Assembly (NCBI RefSeq): GCF_024295805.1
Contig: NZ_JANCLX010000005.1
Span: forward strand, 1-64,000
Length of the DNA: 64,000 nt
Direction of reading: 5' to 3'
DNA from: Streptomyces cucumeris
GTDB lineage: Bacteria; Actinomycetota; Actinomycetes; Streptomycetales; Streptomycetaceae
The number at the start of each line of letters is the position of its first letter. The stretch's first letter is position 1. Positions 8,831 through 17,448 of the stretch are shown in pieces. The notes beneath the pieces were generated by a model. That model was not told the origin of the DNA and made no database searches. It worked only from the letters and a program-made list of their open reading frames with translations. A program made the position numbers and the translations under genes.

Positions 8831-9165
8831 CTGCTCCCCGCACCCGCGGGGTTGGTCCCCCCAGGCTGATGGCGTCCGCAAGCCCGAGCTCCTGCTCCCC
8901 GCACCCGCGGGGTTGGTCCCTCTCCTCCGTGTTGGTCGCCGTGCACCGTGAGCTGCTCCCCGCACCCGCGGGGTTGGTCCCGGCCGGTACACGTGCACGT
9001 CCTGCGGACACAACTGCTCCCCGCACCCGCGGGGTTGGTCCCCGCCTCGGCACCCCCTTGCCCAAAACCCGCCACCTGCTCCCCGCACCCGCGGGGTTGG
9101 TCCCATCGCCGCCATCGCCAAGCCCGAAGGCCTCGGGTGCTCCCCGCACCCGCGGGGTTGCCCTG
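8831..9165 (+). CRISPR. type I-E-like CRISPR array, six repeats and five spacers
   Basis: Five identical 29-base repeats start at 8831, 8892, 8953, 9014 and 9076. They read CTGCTCCCCGCACCCG followed by CGGGGTTGGTCCC. A sixth repeat at 9137 is changed in its first base and last five bases, which marks the leader-distal end. Spacers are 32, 32, 32, 33 and 32 bases. The palindromic CCCCGC/GCGGGG core and 29/32 periodicity are those of type I-E in actinobacteria. No cas genes lie in this window, so interference must depend on a cas locus elsewhere or the array is orphan. All long ORFs read across the array are artefacts. Confidence 0.95.
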
Positions 9166-9358
9166 CGGCCCGCCGGCGGGCGTCGCGCGCCCCCGCTCGC
9201 CCTCGGGCAGCAGCCGGCCTCCGGCCGCGGGCAGGGCGCCGCGCCGCCGCCGGGCCGGGCCGATCGGCGGAATCGTGTGGGCAGAACCGGCGAATTTCCG
9301 TATCGGCCGAGTTACCCGCCGCCGCGTCTGCCCGGTGGGGGCGGTACTTACCCGTTTG

Positions 9359-9373
9359 ATCTGATCGTCAGAT
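9359..9373. promoter_or_regulatory. inverted repeat before the small secreted protein gene
   Basis: ATCTGA-TCG-TCAGAT is a perfect 6-bp dyad inside an A/T-rich patch (about 9353-9390) that is unusual here. It lies 33 bases before the start codon and may overlap the promoter, so it is a candidate operator. Confidence 0.4.
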
Positions 9374-9405
9374 ATTTGGCTTTATAGATCATCCGGAGGA
9401 ATCAG

Positions 9406-9669
9406 ATGCGAATCGGTAAGAAGGCAGCGCTCCTCGCCGCGGCGTCCGCGACGCTGGTGATGGTCGGCGCGGGCAGTGCGGCCGCGTACGGGGTGCCGTC
9501 CGCCGGGCTCGGCGACAGCGGCAACGGGATCACCATCAACAGCTTCAGCCTCGTCTTCCAGAAGAACGACTGCGGTGTCGCGACCGGCACCGTCGCTCCC
9601 GTCAGCGCGGCGGCCCCGACCGGTGCCGTCAACATCGGCAGCAACTGCTCCAACGTCATCGGCCGCTGA
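9406..9669 (+). CDS. small secreted protein with one Cys pair
   Basis: The 87-residue precursor has a clear Sec signal peptide (MRIGKK, hydrophobic 7-22, AxA cleavage near Ala27). The mature peptide of about 60 residues is rich in Gly, Ser, Asn and Val and holds two cysteines, Cys56 (KNDCGV) and Cys81 (SNCSNV), probably disulfide-bonded. The composition and Cys pair recall chaplins and other Streptomyces surface peptides, but the chaplin consensus is not present. A good ribosome-binding site (CCGGAGGA) lies before the ATG, with an A/T-rich promoter region and dyad upstream. Confidence 0.8.
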   Translation: MRIGKKAALLAAASATLVMVGAGSAAAYGVPSAGLGDSGNGITINSFSLVFQKNDCGVATGTVAPVSAAAPTGAVNIGSNCSNVIGR

Positions 9670-9850
9670 CCGCCGCTTCGGTCCAATCGCCCCCTCGGGT
9701 CCCGGCCCGGGGGGCGGGTTCGGGCCGAAGAGCGCCGCGGTTCGTGTCCATCCGGGCACCCGGCTCGTTGTCCCGTTGTGGGACACGATCGTGGGCGGTG
9801 TCATTGCCGTGCTGACGGGCCGGGGCGGGGTAGGGTGCGCCACCCGGCTC

Positions 9851-9890
9851 AAAAAGATCGTTCCTGACCTGAAAGACCAGGTCAGGAACG
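9851..9890 (-). terminator. Rho-independent terminator downstream of the CAT tRNA
   Basis: A 13-bp perfect stem (CGTTCCTGACCTG and its complement, 5-base loop) spans about 9859-9890. On the minus strand it is followed by ATCTTTTT. It lies just downstream of the minus-strand tRNA at 9912-9985. Confidence 0.8.
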
Positions 9891-9911
9891 TTTTCGCGAA
9901 CATCTGCGCGG

Positions 9912-9985
9912 TGGGGCGGGTGGGACTCGAACCCACGGCCGACGGATTATGAGTCCGCTGCTCTAACCGGCTGAGCTACCGCCCC
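9912..9985 (-). tRNA. tRNA with CAT anticodon (elongator Met or Ile2)
   Basis: The reverse complement folds as a 74-base cloverleaf. The acceptor is GGGGCGG/CCGCCCC with discriminator A. The D arm is GCTC/GAGC, the anticodon stem GCGGA/TCCGT encloses loop CTCATAA (anticodon CAT), and the T arm is GTGGG-TTCGAGT-CCCAC. Both elongator Met and lysidine-modified Ile2 tRNAs have this loop, and the two cannot be separated by eye here. The CCA end is not encoded. Confidence 0.93.
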
Positions 9986-10151
9986 GTAGCGGCGCGCCTT
10001 CACAGATGTGCGCGCCGTCTGCCGCAGCATAGCCGCTCATACGATCTGCTGCTCCGGCAGGCCGATGTTGGACGCGCCCGCGGCTCGATCATGGCTTGAT
10101 CTCGTCGTTCCGCCGTTCGGAGCACTCACGCCCGGGCCTGAACCGGGCATG

Positions 10152-10173
10152 AAAAAGGGCCCCGCAGGGCCCT
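10152..10173 (-). terminator. terminator downstream of the tRNA-Asn pair
   Basis: On the minus strand GGGCCC-TGCG-GGGCCC is followed by TTTTT, ten bases past the 3' end of the second tRNA-Asn. Confidence 0.75.
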
Positions 10174-10183
10174 CTCCCGTTGG

Positions 10184-10256
10184 CTCCCCCGACTGGACTC
10201 GAACCAGTAACCCTCCGGTTAACAGCCGAATGCTCTGCCAATTGAGCTACAGGGGA
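10184..10256 (-). tRNA. tRNA-Asn (GTT), second copy
   Basis: The 73-base cloverleaf has acceptor TCCCCTG/CGGGGGA, anticodon loop CTGTTAA (GTT), T arm ACTGG-TTCGAGT-CCAGT and discriminator G. Its anticodon stem (TTCGG/CCGGA, with one T-G pair) differs from the upstream copy, showing separate drift of the duplicates. It is probably cotranscribed with the copy at 10262. Confidence 0.95.
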
Positions 10257-10261
10257 CCGAG

Positions 10262-10334
10262 CTCCCCCGACTGGACTCGAACCAGTAACCTGCCGGTTAA
10301 CAGCCGGCTGCTCTGCCAATTGAGCTACAGGGGA
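10262..10334 (-). tRNA. tRNA-Asn (GTT), first copy
   Basis: This 73-base cloverleaf is nearly identical to the neighbour 5 bases downstream, with anticodon loop CTGTTAA and anticodon stem GCCGG/CCGGC. The tandem pair forms one minus-strand unit ended by the terminator at 10152-10173. Confidence 0.95.
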
Positions 10335-10560
10335 TTGCTCCGTGTGCCTCGACCGCGCCCCCGTCCGGAGTTCCCGGAGGGCGTGCGTTCGCTGCGACAC
10401 ATACATTAGCGCAAGCAGGGGGGTGCTCCGCCAATCGGTATCCCCGCGGGCGGCCCCCGGATGATCTGTCGGTGATCTGCGGGTGATCTGCGGCACGGGC
10501 GGGTAGGCGAGCGGCACGACCCCGGGGTCCGACGCGAAGGACAACCAGAAGGGCAGGTCG

Positions 10561-10833
10561 ATGCGCTACCGGCTGACGTTCATCACCGGGCTGGCTGTTG
10601 GTTACGTACTGGGCACACGGGCCGGCCGCGAACGGTACGAGCAGCTGCGCGGCTGCGCGCAGCGGTTCGCACACAACCCCGCCGTCCGCAACACCGCTGA
10701 ATCGGCCGCGCACGGCGGTCGCCAGGCCGCCGTGAAGGCGCTCGGCAAGGTGCGGCCGCTGCGTGAGCGGATCGGCGGGCAGCGCGAGGAGCGGGTGCTG
10801 GAGGAGGACGACTGGGGCACCAGCAACACCTAG
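10561..10833 (+). CDS. YtxH-like small membrane-anchored protein
   Basis: The 90-residue protein has a short N-terminal membrane segment (FITGLAVGYVLGTRAG, about 6-21) with the glycine-rich GxxxGxxxG-like pattern and following RER-Y seen in YtxH-domain proteins. A hydrophilic, charged C-terminal region with acidic end (EERVLEEDDWG) follows. The ATG at 10561 follows GAAGGGCAGG. Function in Streptomyces is unknown; YtxH proteins are linked to general stress in other Gram-positives. Only 25 bases separate it from the carbohydrate kinase gene downstream, so the two may be cotranscribed. Confidence 0.8.
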   Translation: MRYRLTFITGLAVGYVLGTRAGRERYEQLRGCAQRFAHNPAVRNTAESAAHGGRQAAVKALGKVRPLRERIGGQREERVLEEDDWGTSNT

Positions 10834-10858
10834 CGCCCTCGGTGGCATCATCGGGGCC

Positions 10859-12325
10859 ATGGGGATAGTCGCCGGGTTGGACAGTTCGTCCGACAGCACA
10901 CGAATCGTCGTCTGTGACGCGGATACGGGAGCCGTACTCAAACAGGGGTACGCCCCGCATCCAGCCGTCGGCGGCGACGGATCGCCGTATGACTCCCCAC
11001 ATGACGTGGACCCGCAGTCCTGGCTGCTCTCCCTCGGCGAGGCCGCCGAGGGCGGGCTGCTGGAGGGAGTGCAGGCCATCGGCGTCTCCGCGCAGCAGCA
11101 CGGGCTGGTCGCGCTGGACAGGGGCGGGGCGCTGGTGCGCCCGGCGCTGGTGGGCAACGACAAGCGCGCGCAGGCCGCCGCCGCCGACATCATCGAGGCG
11201 CTCGGCGGCCGCGCCGCATGGGCCCAGGCGGTCGGCGCGGTGCCGACCTCCACCCAGGCGGTCGCCAAGCTGCGCTGGCTGACCCGGACCGAGCCGGACG
11301 CGGCGCACCGCATCGCCGAGCTGATGCAGCCGCACGACTGGCTGGTGTGGCAGCTTCTCGGACGGCCGCACCGGCGGACGACGGACCGGGGGACGGCCTC
11401 CGGCACCGGCTACTGGTCGGCCGCCACCGGCTCCTGGCGCCCGGACCTCGTGGAGCTGGCGCTCGGCCATCAGGTGCGGCTGCCCGAGGTGATCGGCCCC
11501 GCCGAGGCGGCCGGGCACACCCCCGAGGGGCTGCTGATCTCCGCCGGGACCGGCGAGACGATGGCCGCGGCCTTCGGGCTCGGCGTCGGCGTCGGGGACG
11601 CGGTGATCTCGCTGGGGGCCTCCGGTTCGGTCTTCTCCGTCCACCACGAGGCGCTTGCCGACCCGACCGGCACGATCCTGTCGTACGCGGACGCCACCGG
11701 GATGCATCTGCCGGTCGTGCACACGCTGAACGCCGTACGGGTGCTGCGCGGCACCGCCGAGCTGCTCGGCACCGATCTGGAGGGGCTGTCGGCGCTCGCG
11801 CTGAAGTCCACCCCCGGTGCGTACGGACTGGTGCTGCTGCCCTATCTGGAGGGTGAGCGCACCCCCCGGCTGCCGCACACCGCAGGAACGCTCACCGGGC
11901 TGCGGCGCGAGTCGATGAAGCCCGAGCACCTGGCCCGCGCCGCCTTCGAGGGCATGCTGTGCGGGCTCGCGGACGCGCTGGACGTGCTGCGCGGCCGCGG
12001 GGTCCAGGTGCGGCGGGTCTTCCTGCTCGGGCCCGCGGCCGACCTCCAGGCCGTACGGGCCATCGCGCCCGCGCTGCTGGGTGCGCAGATCGTGGTGCCC
12101 CAGCCCGCGGACTACACCGCCATCGGCGCGGCCCGTCAGGCCGCCTGGGCGCTCGGCGCCGCGCACGGCACCCTCTCGCCGCACGAGCCGCCCCGGTGGC
12201 CCGCGGCGGCCAGCCAGGTCTTCGAACCGGGTGAGGAACTGGCCGTGGGGCAGGCGGTGCGGCAGCAGTACGTCGCGGTGCGCGAGCAGACCCATCCGGG
12301 TGCGTTCGAGGGCGACGCGGTCTAG
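10859..12325 (+). CDS. FGGY-family carbohydrate kinase (xylulokinase-like)
   Basis: The 488-residue protein has the two-domain FGGY layout. It begins with the phosphate-binding loop GLDSSSDSTRIVV and continues with a QQHGLV sugar-site motif near residue 80 (as in xylulokinases). The second nucleotide-binding domain has SLGASGSVF and the C-terminal LLGPAADLQAVRAIAPALLG motif. It would phosphorylate a pentulose or related sugar with ATP in the cytoplasm; xylulose is likely but unproven. The stop codon TAG at 12323 lies inside the terminal repeat of the adjoining MITE-like element. Confidence 0.9.
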   Translation: MGIVAGLDSSSDSTRIVVCDADTGAVLKQGYAPHPAVGGDGSPYDSPHDVDPQSWLLSLGEAAEGGLLEGVQAIGVSAQQHGLVALDRGGALVRPALVGNDKRAQAAAADIIEALGGRAAWAQAVGAVPTSTQAVAKLRWLTRTEPDAAHRIAELMQPHDWLVWQLLGRPHRRTTDRGTASGTGYWSAATGSWRPDLVELALGHQVRLPEVIGPAEAAGHTPEGLLISAGTGETMAAAFGLGVGVGDAVISLGASGSVFSVHHEALADPTGTILSYADATGMHLPVVHTLNAVRVLRGTAELLGTDLEGLSALALKSTPGAYGLVLLPYLEGERTPRLPHTAGTLTGLRRESMKPEHLARAAFEGMLCGLADALDVLRGRGVQVRRVFLLGPAADLQAVRAIAPALLGAQIVVPQPADYTAIGAARQAAWALGAAHGTLSPHEPPRWPAAASQVFEPGEELAVGQAVRQQYVAVREQTHPGAFEGDAV

Positions 12326-12491
12326 GGTCCGTCTTCAAAGGGGGCGTCCGGCCGCGACCGGCGTCTGGTGCGGTAGATCGCAAGGCGGAGGATCGCCCTC
12401 GTACTGGGCGTACTCGGGCGACTCCGACAACGCAGCGAGCTGCCGTGCCAGGCGTCGGGAGCAGGGCGGCCCCTTTGAAGACGGGCCCTAG
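12322..12491. mobile_element. MITE-like element with 23-24-bp terminal inverted repeats
   Basis: The 170-base segment begins CTAGGGTCCGTCTTCAAAGG and ends in its near-exact reverse complement, CCTTTGAAGACGGGCCCTAG (outer 20 bases with one mismatch). The match extends a few bases inward. The interior has no ORF. The element fills exactly the gap between two convergent genes, and its CTAG ends supply both stop codons. Similar short repeats flanked by GTCTTCAAAGG-type ends are, to my knowledge, common in Streptomyces. The long dyad could also act as a bidirectional terminator. Confidence 0.7.
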
Positions 12492-13858
12492 TCCAGGTAG
12501 CCGCGGAGCTGGTCGGCGAAGGCGTGGTCGCGGAGCTTGTTGAGGGTCTTCGACTCGATCTGGCGGATCCGCTCGCGCGTCACGCCGAAGATCCGGCCGA
12601 TCTCCTCCAGCGTCCGCGGGCGGCCGTCCACCAGTCCGTAGCGGAGCTGGACGACCTTGCGCTCGCGCTCGCCGAGGGTGGAGAGCACGGCCTCCAGGTG
12701 TTCGCGGAGCAGCAGGAAGGCCGCCGACTCCACGGGGGACGCGGCGTCGCCGTCCTCGATGAGGTCGCCGAGGGCGACATCGTCCTCCTCGCCGACCGGC
12801 GCGTGCAGCGAGACCGGCTCCAGGGCCAGCCGCAGCACCTCGCCGACCCGCTCCGGGGTGATGTCGAGCTGGGCCGCGACCTCCTCGTGGGTGGGCTCGT
12901 AGCCGCGCTCCTGGAGCATCCGGCGCTGCACCCGGACCACCCGGTTGATCAGCTCGACGACATGCACCGGGACCCGGATGGTCCGGGCCTGGTCGGCCAG
13001 GGCGCGGGACATGGCCTGGCGGATCCACCAGGTCGCGTACGTCGAGAACTTGTACCCGCGTGCGTAGTCGAACTTCTCGACGGCCCGGATCAGGCCGAGG
13101 TTGCCCTCCTGGACCAAGTCGAGCATGGTCAGCCCGCGGCCGATGTAGCGCTTGGCGACGGAGACGACGAGGCGGAGGTTGGCCTCGATCAGACGGCGTT
13201 TGGCCATCCGGCCCTGGACCACCAACCGGTCCAGGTCCAGGGCGAGTTGGGAGTCGAGGTCGGGGGTGGTGCCGAGCTTCTCCTCGGCGAACAGGCCCGC
13301 CTCCACCCGGCGTGCGAGCTCGACCTCCTCGGCCGCGGAGAGCAGCGGGATACGGCCGATCTCGCGCAGGTACTGGCGGAAGAGGTCGGAGGACGGGCCG
13401 CTGGTGTCGGGCCGCGCGGCCGACGGCACGGGTTCGGGCGGCGCCGCCGCGTCGGCCTCGTCGGGTTCGGGCGGCGGGACCGTGTCGGGCCCGTCGGGTT
13501 CGGGCGGCGCCACCGCGTCGGGCTCCGGCGCGGCCCCGTCCGGTGCCGCCGTCATGTCCTCCGCCCCCTCCGGTCCGGCGTCCGGCGCGCCCGTGGCGTC
13601 CGCGGAGTGCGGCGGCACGGCCGGTTCCGCGCCGGGCGAAGGGGACGGCCGGGAGTGCGGTGGCGCGGCCGGGGCCGCGTCGGAGAGGGTCTGGGTCTGC
13701 ACGGGGGCGACCTCCAGGGTGATCGCTGCTGAAGCGGCAGAACGATCGGGTACGGCTGCGGCGGCCACACCGCCGTCCGTCCCGTCCATCATGAGTGGAT
13801 CTGCGGGGGAATCCGGCAGTGGCCGGTCAACACCGCCGCGCTCCGAGGACTCAGGCAC
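12488..13858 (-). CDS. hrdA: principal-type RNA polymerase sigma-70 factor (HrdA/HrdB family)
   Basis: The 456-residue protein has a low-complexity N-terminus (about 1-155, with repeated PPEPD units near 117-145) followed by the conserved sigma core. Region 1.2 begins at [21 protein letters not shown]. Region 2 includes [16 protein letters not shown] and [21 protein letters not shown], region 3 follows, and region 4 has [27 protein letters not shown]. The C-terminus is RGYLD, as in the Hrd group. The neighbouring dnaG and dgt match the region where Streptomyces carry hrdA, so a group 2 sigma is more likely than the essential HrdB; the symbol is a synteny inference. The stop lies within the adjacent inverted-repeat element. 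Confidence 0.85.
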   Translation of the reverse strand: MPESSERGGVDRPLPDSPADPLMMDGTDGGVAAAAVPDRSAASAAITLEVAPVQTQTLSDAAPAAPPHSRPSPSPGAEPAVPPHSADATGAPDAGPEGAEDMTAAPDGAAPEPDAVAPPEPDGPDTVPPPEPDEADAAAPPEPVPSAARPDTSGPSSDLFRQYLREIGRIPLLSAAEEVELARRVEAGLFAEEKLGTTPDLDSQLALDLDRLVVQGRMAKRRLIEANLRLVVSVAKRYIGRGLTMLDLVQEGNLGLIRAVEKFDYARGYKFSTYATWWIRQAMSRALADQARTIRVPVHVVELINRVVRVQRRMLQERGYEPTHEEVAAQLDITPERVGEVLRLALEPVSLHAPVGEEDDVALGDLIEDGDAASPVESAAFLLLREHLEAVLSTLGERERKVVQLRYGLVDGRPRTLEEIGRIFGVTRERIRQIESKTLNKLRDHAFADQLRGYLD

Positions 13859-14072
13859 CGCCCCCAGTGTGGAGTACGGGACAGGCCCGCCACGAGGGGC
13901 GTGCGGGCACTTTTTACGCAGCGGCCCGTGACCGTCTGACTACCCGGCGGCTACATCTATCGCCCGGGGGGCCACCCGTGGGGCCGGGGAGGCCGGTGGG
14001 ACGGCGGAAGACGGCAGGAGAACGCCGGGAAGGGGCAGGCCGGAAGCGGGCGCGGCGCCCTGCAGCGGCCCC

Positions 14073-16025
14073 CTACAGCGCCGCCGCGCCCCGGTCGCGC
14101 AGGGACTGTCCGTACTGCTGGAGGACCCACAGCTCGTTCTGGACGGCGGCGAGATGGTCGGGGTCGGCCTGCTGGCCGAGCCGCTGGAGGGCGCCCCGGA
14201 CCTCCGTCACCCGCTGATTGACGGCGGCCAGGCGCACGGCGACCAACTGCACGCCCGCATACGCCTCGTCCGCCTCCCGGCGGATGTGCAGCGGCTCGAC
14301 GGCCAGCTCGGTGACCATCGCGCGGACCGTGTCGTCGGGGGCGGTGTCCCGGACCCGGGCGAGATAGTCGCCGTCGGCGCCGGTGGCCCCGCCCGCGTCC
14401 TCGATGGTGCGGCGCACGGCCGCGTACGGCGGGGCGGTGAACTCGTCGACGCCGTACGCGTCGAAGGCCGGGGAGACCAGCTCGGGGCGCTGGAGGGCCA
14501 GCTTCAGCAGCTCGCGCTCGACGCGGTGGGCGGGGCTGCGGAGGTTGAGTGCCGGGCCGCGCGGGGCCGCCGGGGCGGGCTGTCCCTCCGGACCGCCCCG
14601 CTGGCCCCTCGGTCCGCCGTCGCCGCCGGGGCCGCCCGGACGGCCGCGCTGATCGCCCCGGCCGCGCTGGTCGCCGCCCTGGCCGCGCCCGCGCTCACGG
14701 GCCCAGCGGGCAAGCTGTGAGACGCGCCGGACGACGAACTGGGTGTCGAGGATGCCCAGCAGACCCGCGAGGTGCACCGCGGACTCGTGCTGGATGGAGC
14801 TGTTCTTGATCCCGGCGACGACCGGGGCCGCCTCCTCCAGGGCGGCGGCGCGGCCCACCGCCGTGTCCAGGTTGTGGCGCGCGATGATCTGCCGGATGGC
14901 GAACTCGAAGAGCTGGGTGCGGCTGTCGACCAGGGCCTTGACCGCGCCATCGCCCTCCGCGAGCCGCAGTTCGCAGGGGTCCATCCCGCCCGGGGTGATC
15001 GCGATGTAGGTCTCGGCGGCGAACTTCTGGTCGTCCTCGAAGGCGCGCAGGGCCGCCTTCTGGCCCGCCGCGTCACCGTCGAAGGTGAAGACCACCTCGG
15101 CGCTCGCGTTGTCCATCAGCAGCCGGCGCAGGATCTTGATGTGGTCGCCGCCGAAGGAGGTGCCGCAGGTGGCGATGGCGGTGGTCACCCCGGCCAGATG
15201 GCAGGCCATGACGTCCGTGTAGCCCTCGACGACGACCGCCCGGCTGGTCTTGGCGATGTCCTTCTTGGCGAGGTCGATGCCGTACAGGACGTGGGACTTC
15301 TTGTAGAGCGGGGTCTCGGGGGTGTTGAGGTACTTGGGGCCGTTGTCGTCGTCGCGCAGCTTGCGCGCGCCGAAGCCGACCACCTCGCCGGTGATGTCGC
15401 GGATCGGCCACATCAGCCGGCCGCGGAAGCGGTCGATCGGATTGCGGCGGCTCTCCTGGGCGAGACCGGAGAGGATCAGCTCCTGGTCGGTGAAGCCGCG
15501 GCCGCGTAGGAAGCGGACCAGGTGGTCCCAGCCCGCGGGGCTGTAGCCGACGCCGAAGTGCTGGGCGGCGGCCTGGTCGAAACCGCGCTCGGCGAGGAAC
15601 TTCCGGCCGATCTCCGCCTCGGTGCCGTCGAGCTGCTCTACGTAGAACTGCGCCGCCGCCTTGTGGGCCTCGACCAGACGGGTGCGCTCACCCTGCTGCC
15701 GCCCGGGGGTGTACCCGCCCTCCTCGTAGCGCAGGGTGATGCCCGCCTGGGAGGCCAGCCGCTCGATGGTCTCCGCGAAGGAGAGGTGGTCGATCTTCAT
15801 CACGAAGTCGACCGTGTCGCCGCCTTCCTGGCAGCCGAAGCAGTAATACAGCCCCTTGCTGGGGCTGACCTGGAAGGACGGGGACTTCTCGTCGTGGAAG
15901 GGGCACAGGCCCTTGAGATTGCCGCCCCCCGCGCCCCGCAGCTGGAGGTACTCGGACACGACGGCGTCGATCGGGACCGCGTCCCGCACCGCCCTCACGT
16001 CGTCATCGTTGATCCTGCCTGCCAC
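14073..16025 (-). CDS. dnaG: DNA primase DnaG
   Basis: The 650-residue protein has the CHC2 zinc-binding domain (Cys41, His44, Cys62, Cys65), the RNA polymerase core with FLRGRGFTDQEL and FRGRLMWPI, and a TOPRIM domain (VVVEGYTDVMACH, EVVFTFDGDAAGQKA). A Gly/Arg-rich linker (about 445-495) precedes the C-terminal helicase-binding region. It synthesises RNA primers for replication with DnaB. The ATG at 16025 begins the canonical MAGRINDDDVRAVRD. The 214-base gap between its stop and the sigma factor start probably holds the sigma promoter. Confidence 0.97.
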   Translation of the reverse strand: MAGRINDDDVRAVRDAVPIDAVVSEYLQLRGAGGGNLKGLCPFHDEKSPSFQVSPSKGLYYCFGCQEGGDTVDFVMKIDHLSFAETIERLASQAGITLRYEEGGYTPGRQQGERTRLVEAHKAAAQFYVEQLDGTEAEIGRKFLAERGFDQAAAQHFGVGYSPAGWDHLVRFLRGRGFTDQELILSGLAQESRRNPIDRFRGRLMWPIRDITGEVVGFGARKLRDDDNGPKYLNTPETPLYKKSHVLYGIDLAKKDIAKTSRAVVVEGYTDVMACHLAGVTTAIATCGTSFGGDHIKILRRLLMDNASAEVVFTFDGDAAGQKAALRAFEDDQKFAAETYIAITPGGMDPCELRLAEGDGAVKALVDSRTQLFEFAIRQIIARHNLDTAVGRAAALEEAAPVVAGIKNSSIQHESAVHLAGLLGILDTQFVVRRVSQLARWARERGRGQGGDQRGRGDQRGRPGGPGGDGGPRGQRGGPEGQPAPAAPRGPALNLRSPAHRVERELLKLALQRPELVSPAFDAYGVDEFTAPPYAAVRRTIEDAGGATGADGDYLARVRDTAPDDTVRAMVTELAVEPLHIRREADEAYAGVQLVAVRLAAVNQRVTEVRGALQRLGQQADPDHLAAVQNELWVLQQYGQSLRDRGAAAL

Positions 16026-16152
16026 GCGTGAATTCTACGGCCGGGGTCCGACACGGTTCTCCGCTCCGTGCCGGACCCGGGACGCGGGCCGCGGGCCGCG
16101 GGTCGGCGGCCCGCCGTCACGGCGTGGGTCACGGTGCCGGCTGGGGCACCGG

Positions 16153-17448
16153 CTACGGCAGCAGCGAGGCCAGCGGGACGGCCGGGTCGGCCAGGGCCGC
16201 CGCGTCCAGCGGGGCTCCGGCGCGGATCAGCCCCTGGATGGTCCCGGTGACGTCCCACACGTTCACGTTCATCCCCGCGAGCAGCCGGCCCTCGTTCAGC
16301 CAGAACGCGATGAACTGCCGCTTGCCGACGTCACCGCGGACCAGGACCTGGTCGTAGGAGCCGGGCGGGGCGTAGCCGGAGTACTCCAGGCCGACGTCGT
16401 ACTGGTCGGAGAAGAAGTACGGCACCCGGTCGTACGTGACGTCCTGGCCGAGCATCGCGCGGGCGGCGGCCGGTCCGCCGTTGAGCGCGTTCGCCCAGTG
16501 CTCCACCCGCAGCCGGGCGCTCGGGGGCAGGGCGGCGCGGACCGGGGTGCCCTCCAGGAAGGCGAGCGGGGCGGAGGCGACGTCGCCCGCGGCGAAGATG
16601 TCCGGGTCGCTGGTGCGCAGCGCGGCGTCCACCGCGATACCGCCGCCCAGGGCGCGGTCCACCACCTCCAGGCCCGCGGCCTCGGCGAGGGCGATCCGCG
16701 GCGCGGCGCCGATCGCGGCCAGCACGCTGTGGGCGGGGTGCTCCTCGCCGTCGTCGGTCAGGGCCGCCAGCACCACGCCGTCCTGGCCGGTGATCTCGGT
16801 GAGCCGGGCACCGAAGTGGAAGCGGACGCCGTGTTCGCTGTGGAGATCGGCGAAGAGGGCGCCCAGTTCCGGGCCGAGGACCGGGTGCAGCGGTGTGGGC
16901 TCCGGCTCGACGATGGTGACCTCGGCGCCGTAGCCGCGGGCGGCCGCCGCCACCTCCAGGCCGATCCAGCCCGCGCCCGCGATGACGAGCTGGCCGTTGT
17001 CCCGGCCGAGCGCGGCCAGGACGCCCTTGAGCCGCTCGGCGTGGGCCAGGCGGCGCAGGTGGTGGACACCGACGAGATCGGTGCCGGGGATCTCGAGACG
17101 GCGCGGTTCGGCGCCGGTGGCCAGCAGCAGCCGGTCGTAGTTGATCCGGGTGCCGTCCCCGAGGGTCACGGCCTTGGCGGCGCGGTCCAGCCGTACGGCG
17201 GGCTGGCCGAGGTGGAGCTCGATATCGGCCTGGGCGTACCAGGCGGGCTCGTGGACGAAGACGCTGTCGCGCTCCTGGCTGCCGGTGAGGAAGCCCTTGG
17301 ACAGCGGTGGCCGCTCATAGGGGTGGTCGCGCTCGTCGCAGATGAGGATCACCCGGCCGGTGAAGCCCTCCGACCGGAGGGTTTCCGCGGCTTTCGCCCC
17401 GGCCAGACCTCCTCCGACGATGACGAACGTCTGGTGTGCGTCGACCAC
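16153..17448 (-). CDS. FAD-dependent ferredoxin/rubredoxin-type NAD(P) reductase
   Basis: The 431-residue protein has an N-terminal FAD Rossmann motif (VIVGGGLAGAKAAETLR, about 9-25), the conserved ERPPLSKGFL, a second NAD-binding motif (LVIAGAGWIGLEVAAAARGYGAEV, about 154-177) and the FAD-contacting DIFAAGDVAS. The pattern matches the BphA4/ferredoxin reductase family. It would pass electrons from NAD(P)H to a ferredoxin, which might serve the P450 enzymes encoded 18 kb away; no ferredoxin is adjacent, so the partner is unknown. Confidence 0.92.
   Translation of the reverse strand: MVDAHQTFVIVGGGLAGAKAAETLRSEGFTGRVILICDERDHPYERPPLSKGFLTGSQERDSVFVHEPAWYAQADIELHLGQPAVRLDRAAKAVTLGDGTRINYDRLLLATGAEPRRLEIPGTDLVGVHHLRRLAHAERLKGVLAALGRDNGQLVIAGAGWIGLEVAAAARGYGAEVTIVEPEPTPLHPVLGPELGALFADLHSEHGVRFHFGARLTEITGQDGVVLAALTDDGEEHPAHSVLAAIGAAPRIALAEAAGLEVVDRALGGGIAVDAALRTSDPDIFAAGDVASAPLAFLEGTPVRAALPPSARLRVEHWANALNGGPAAARAMLGQDVTYDRVPYFFSDQYDVGLEYSGYAPPGSYDQVLVRGDVGKRQFIAFWLNEGRLLAGMNVNVWDVTGTIQGLIRAGAPLDAAALADPAVPLASLLP

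Noticed and set aside
8860..9136. Spacers 1 and 5 share the word AAGCCCGA
   Set aside because: Eight or nine shared bases in a very G/C-rich context are not evidence of a common target.
8601..9149. Long ORFs on both strands across the CRISPR array, with repeated GVGPRP- or NPAGAGS-like peptides
   Set aside because: The periodic peptides are translations of the 29-base repeats and spacers; the array is noncoding.
9406..9669. Call as a true chaplin
   Set aside because: The signal peptide and Cys pair fit, but the conserved chaplin core sequence is absent.
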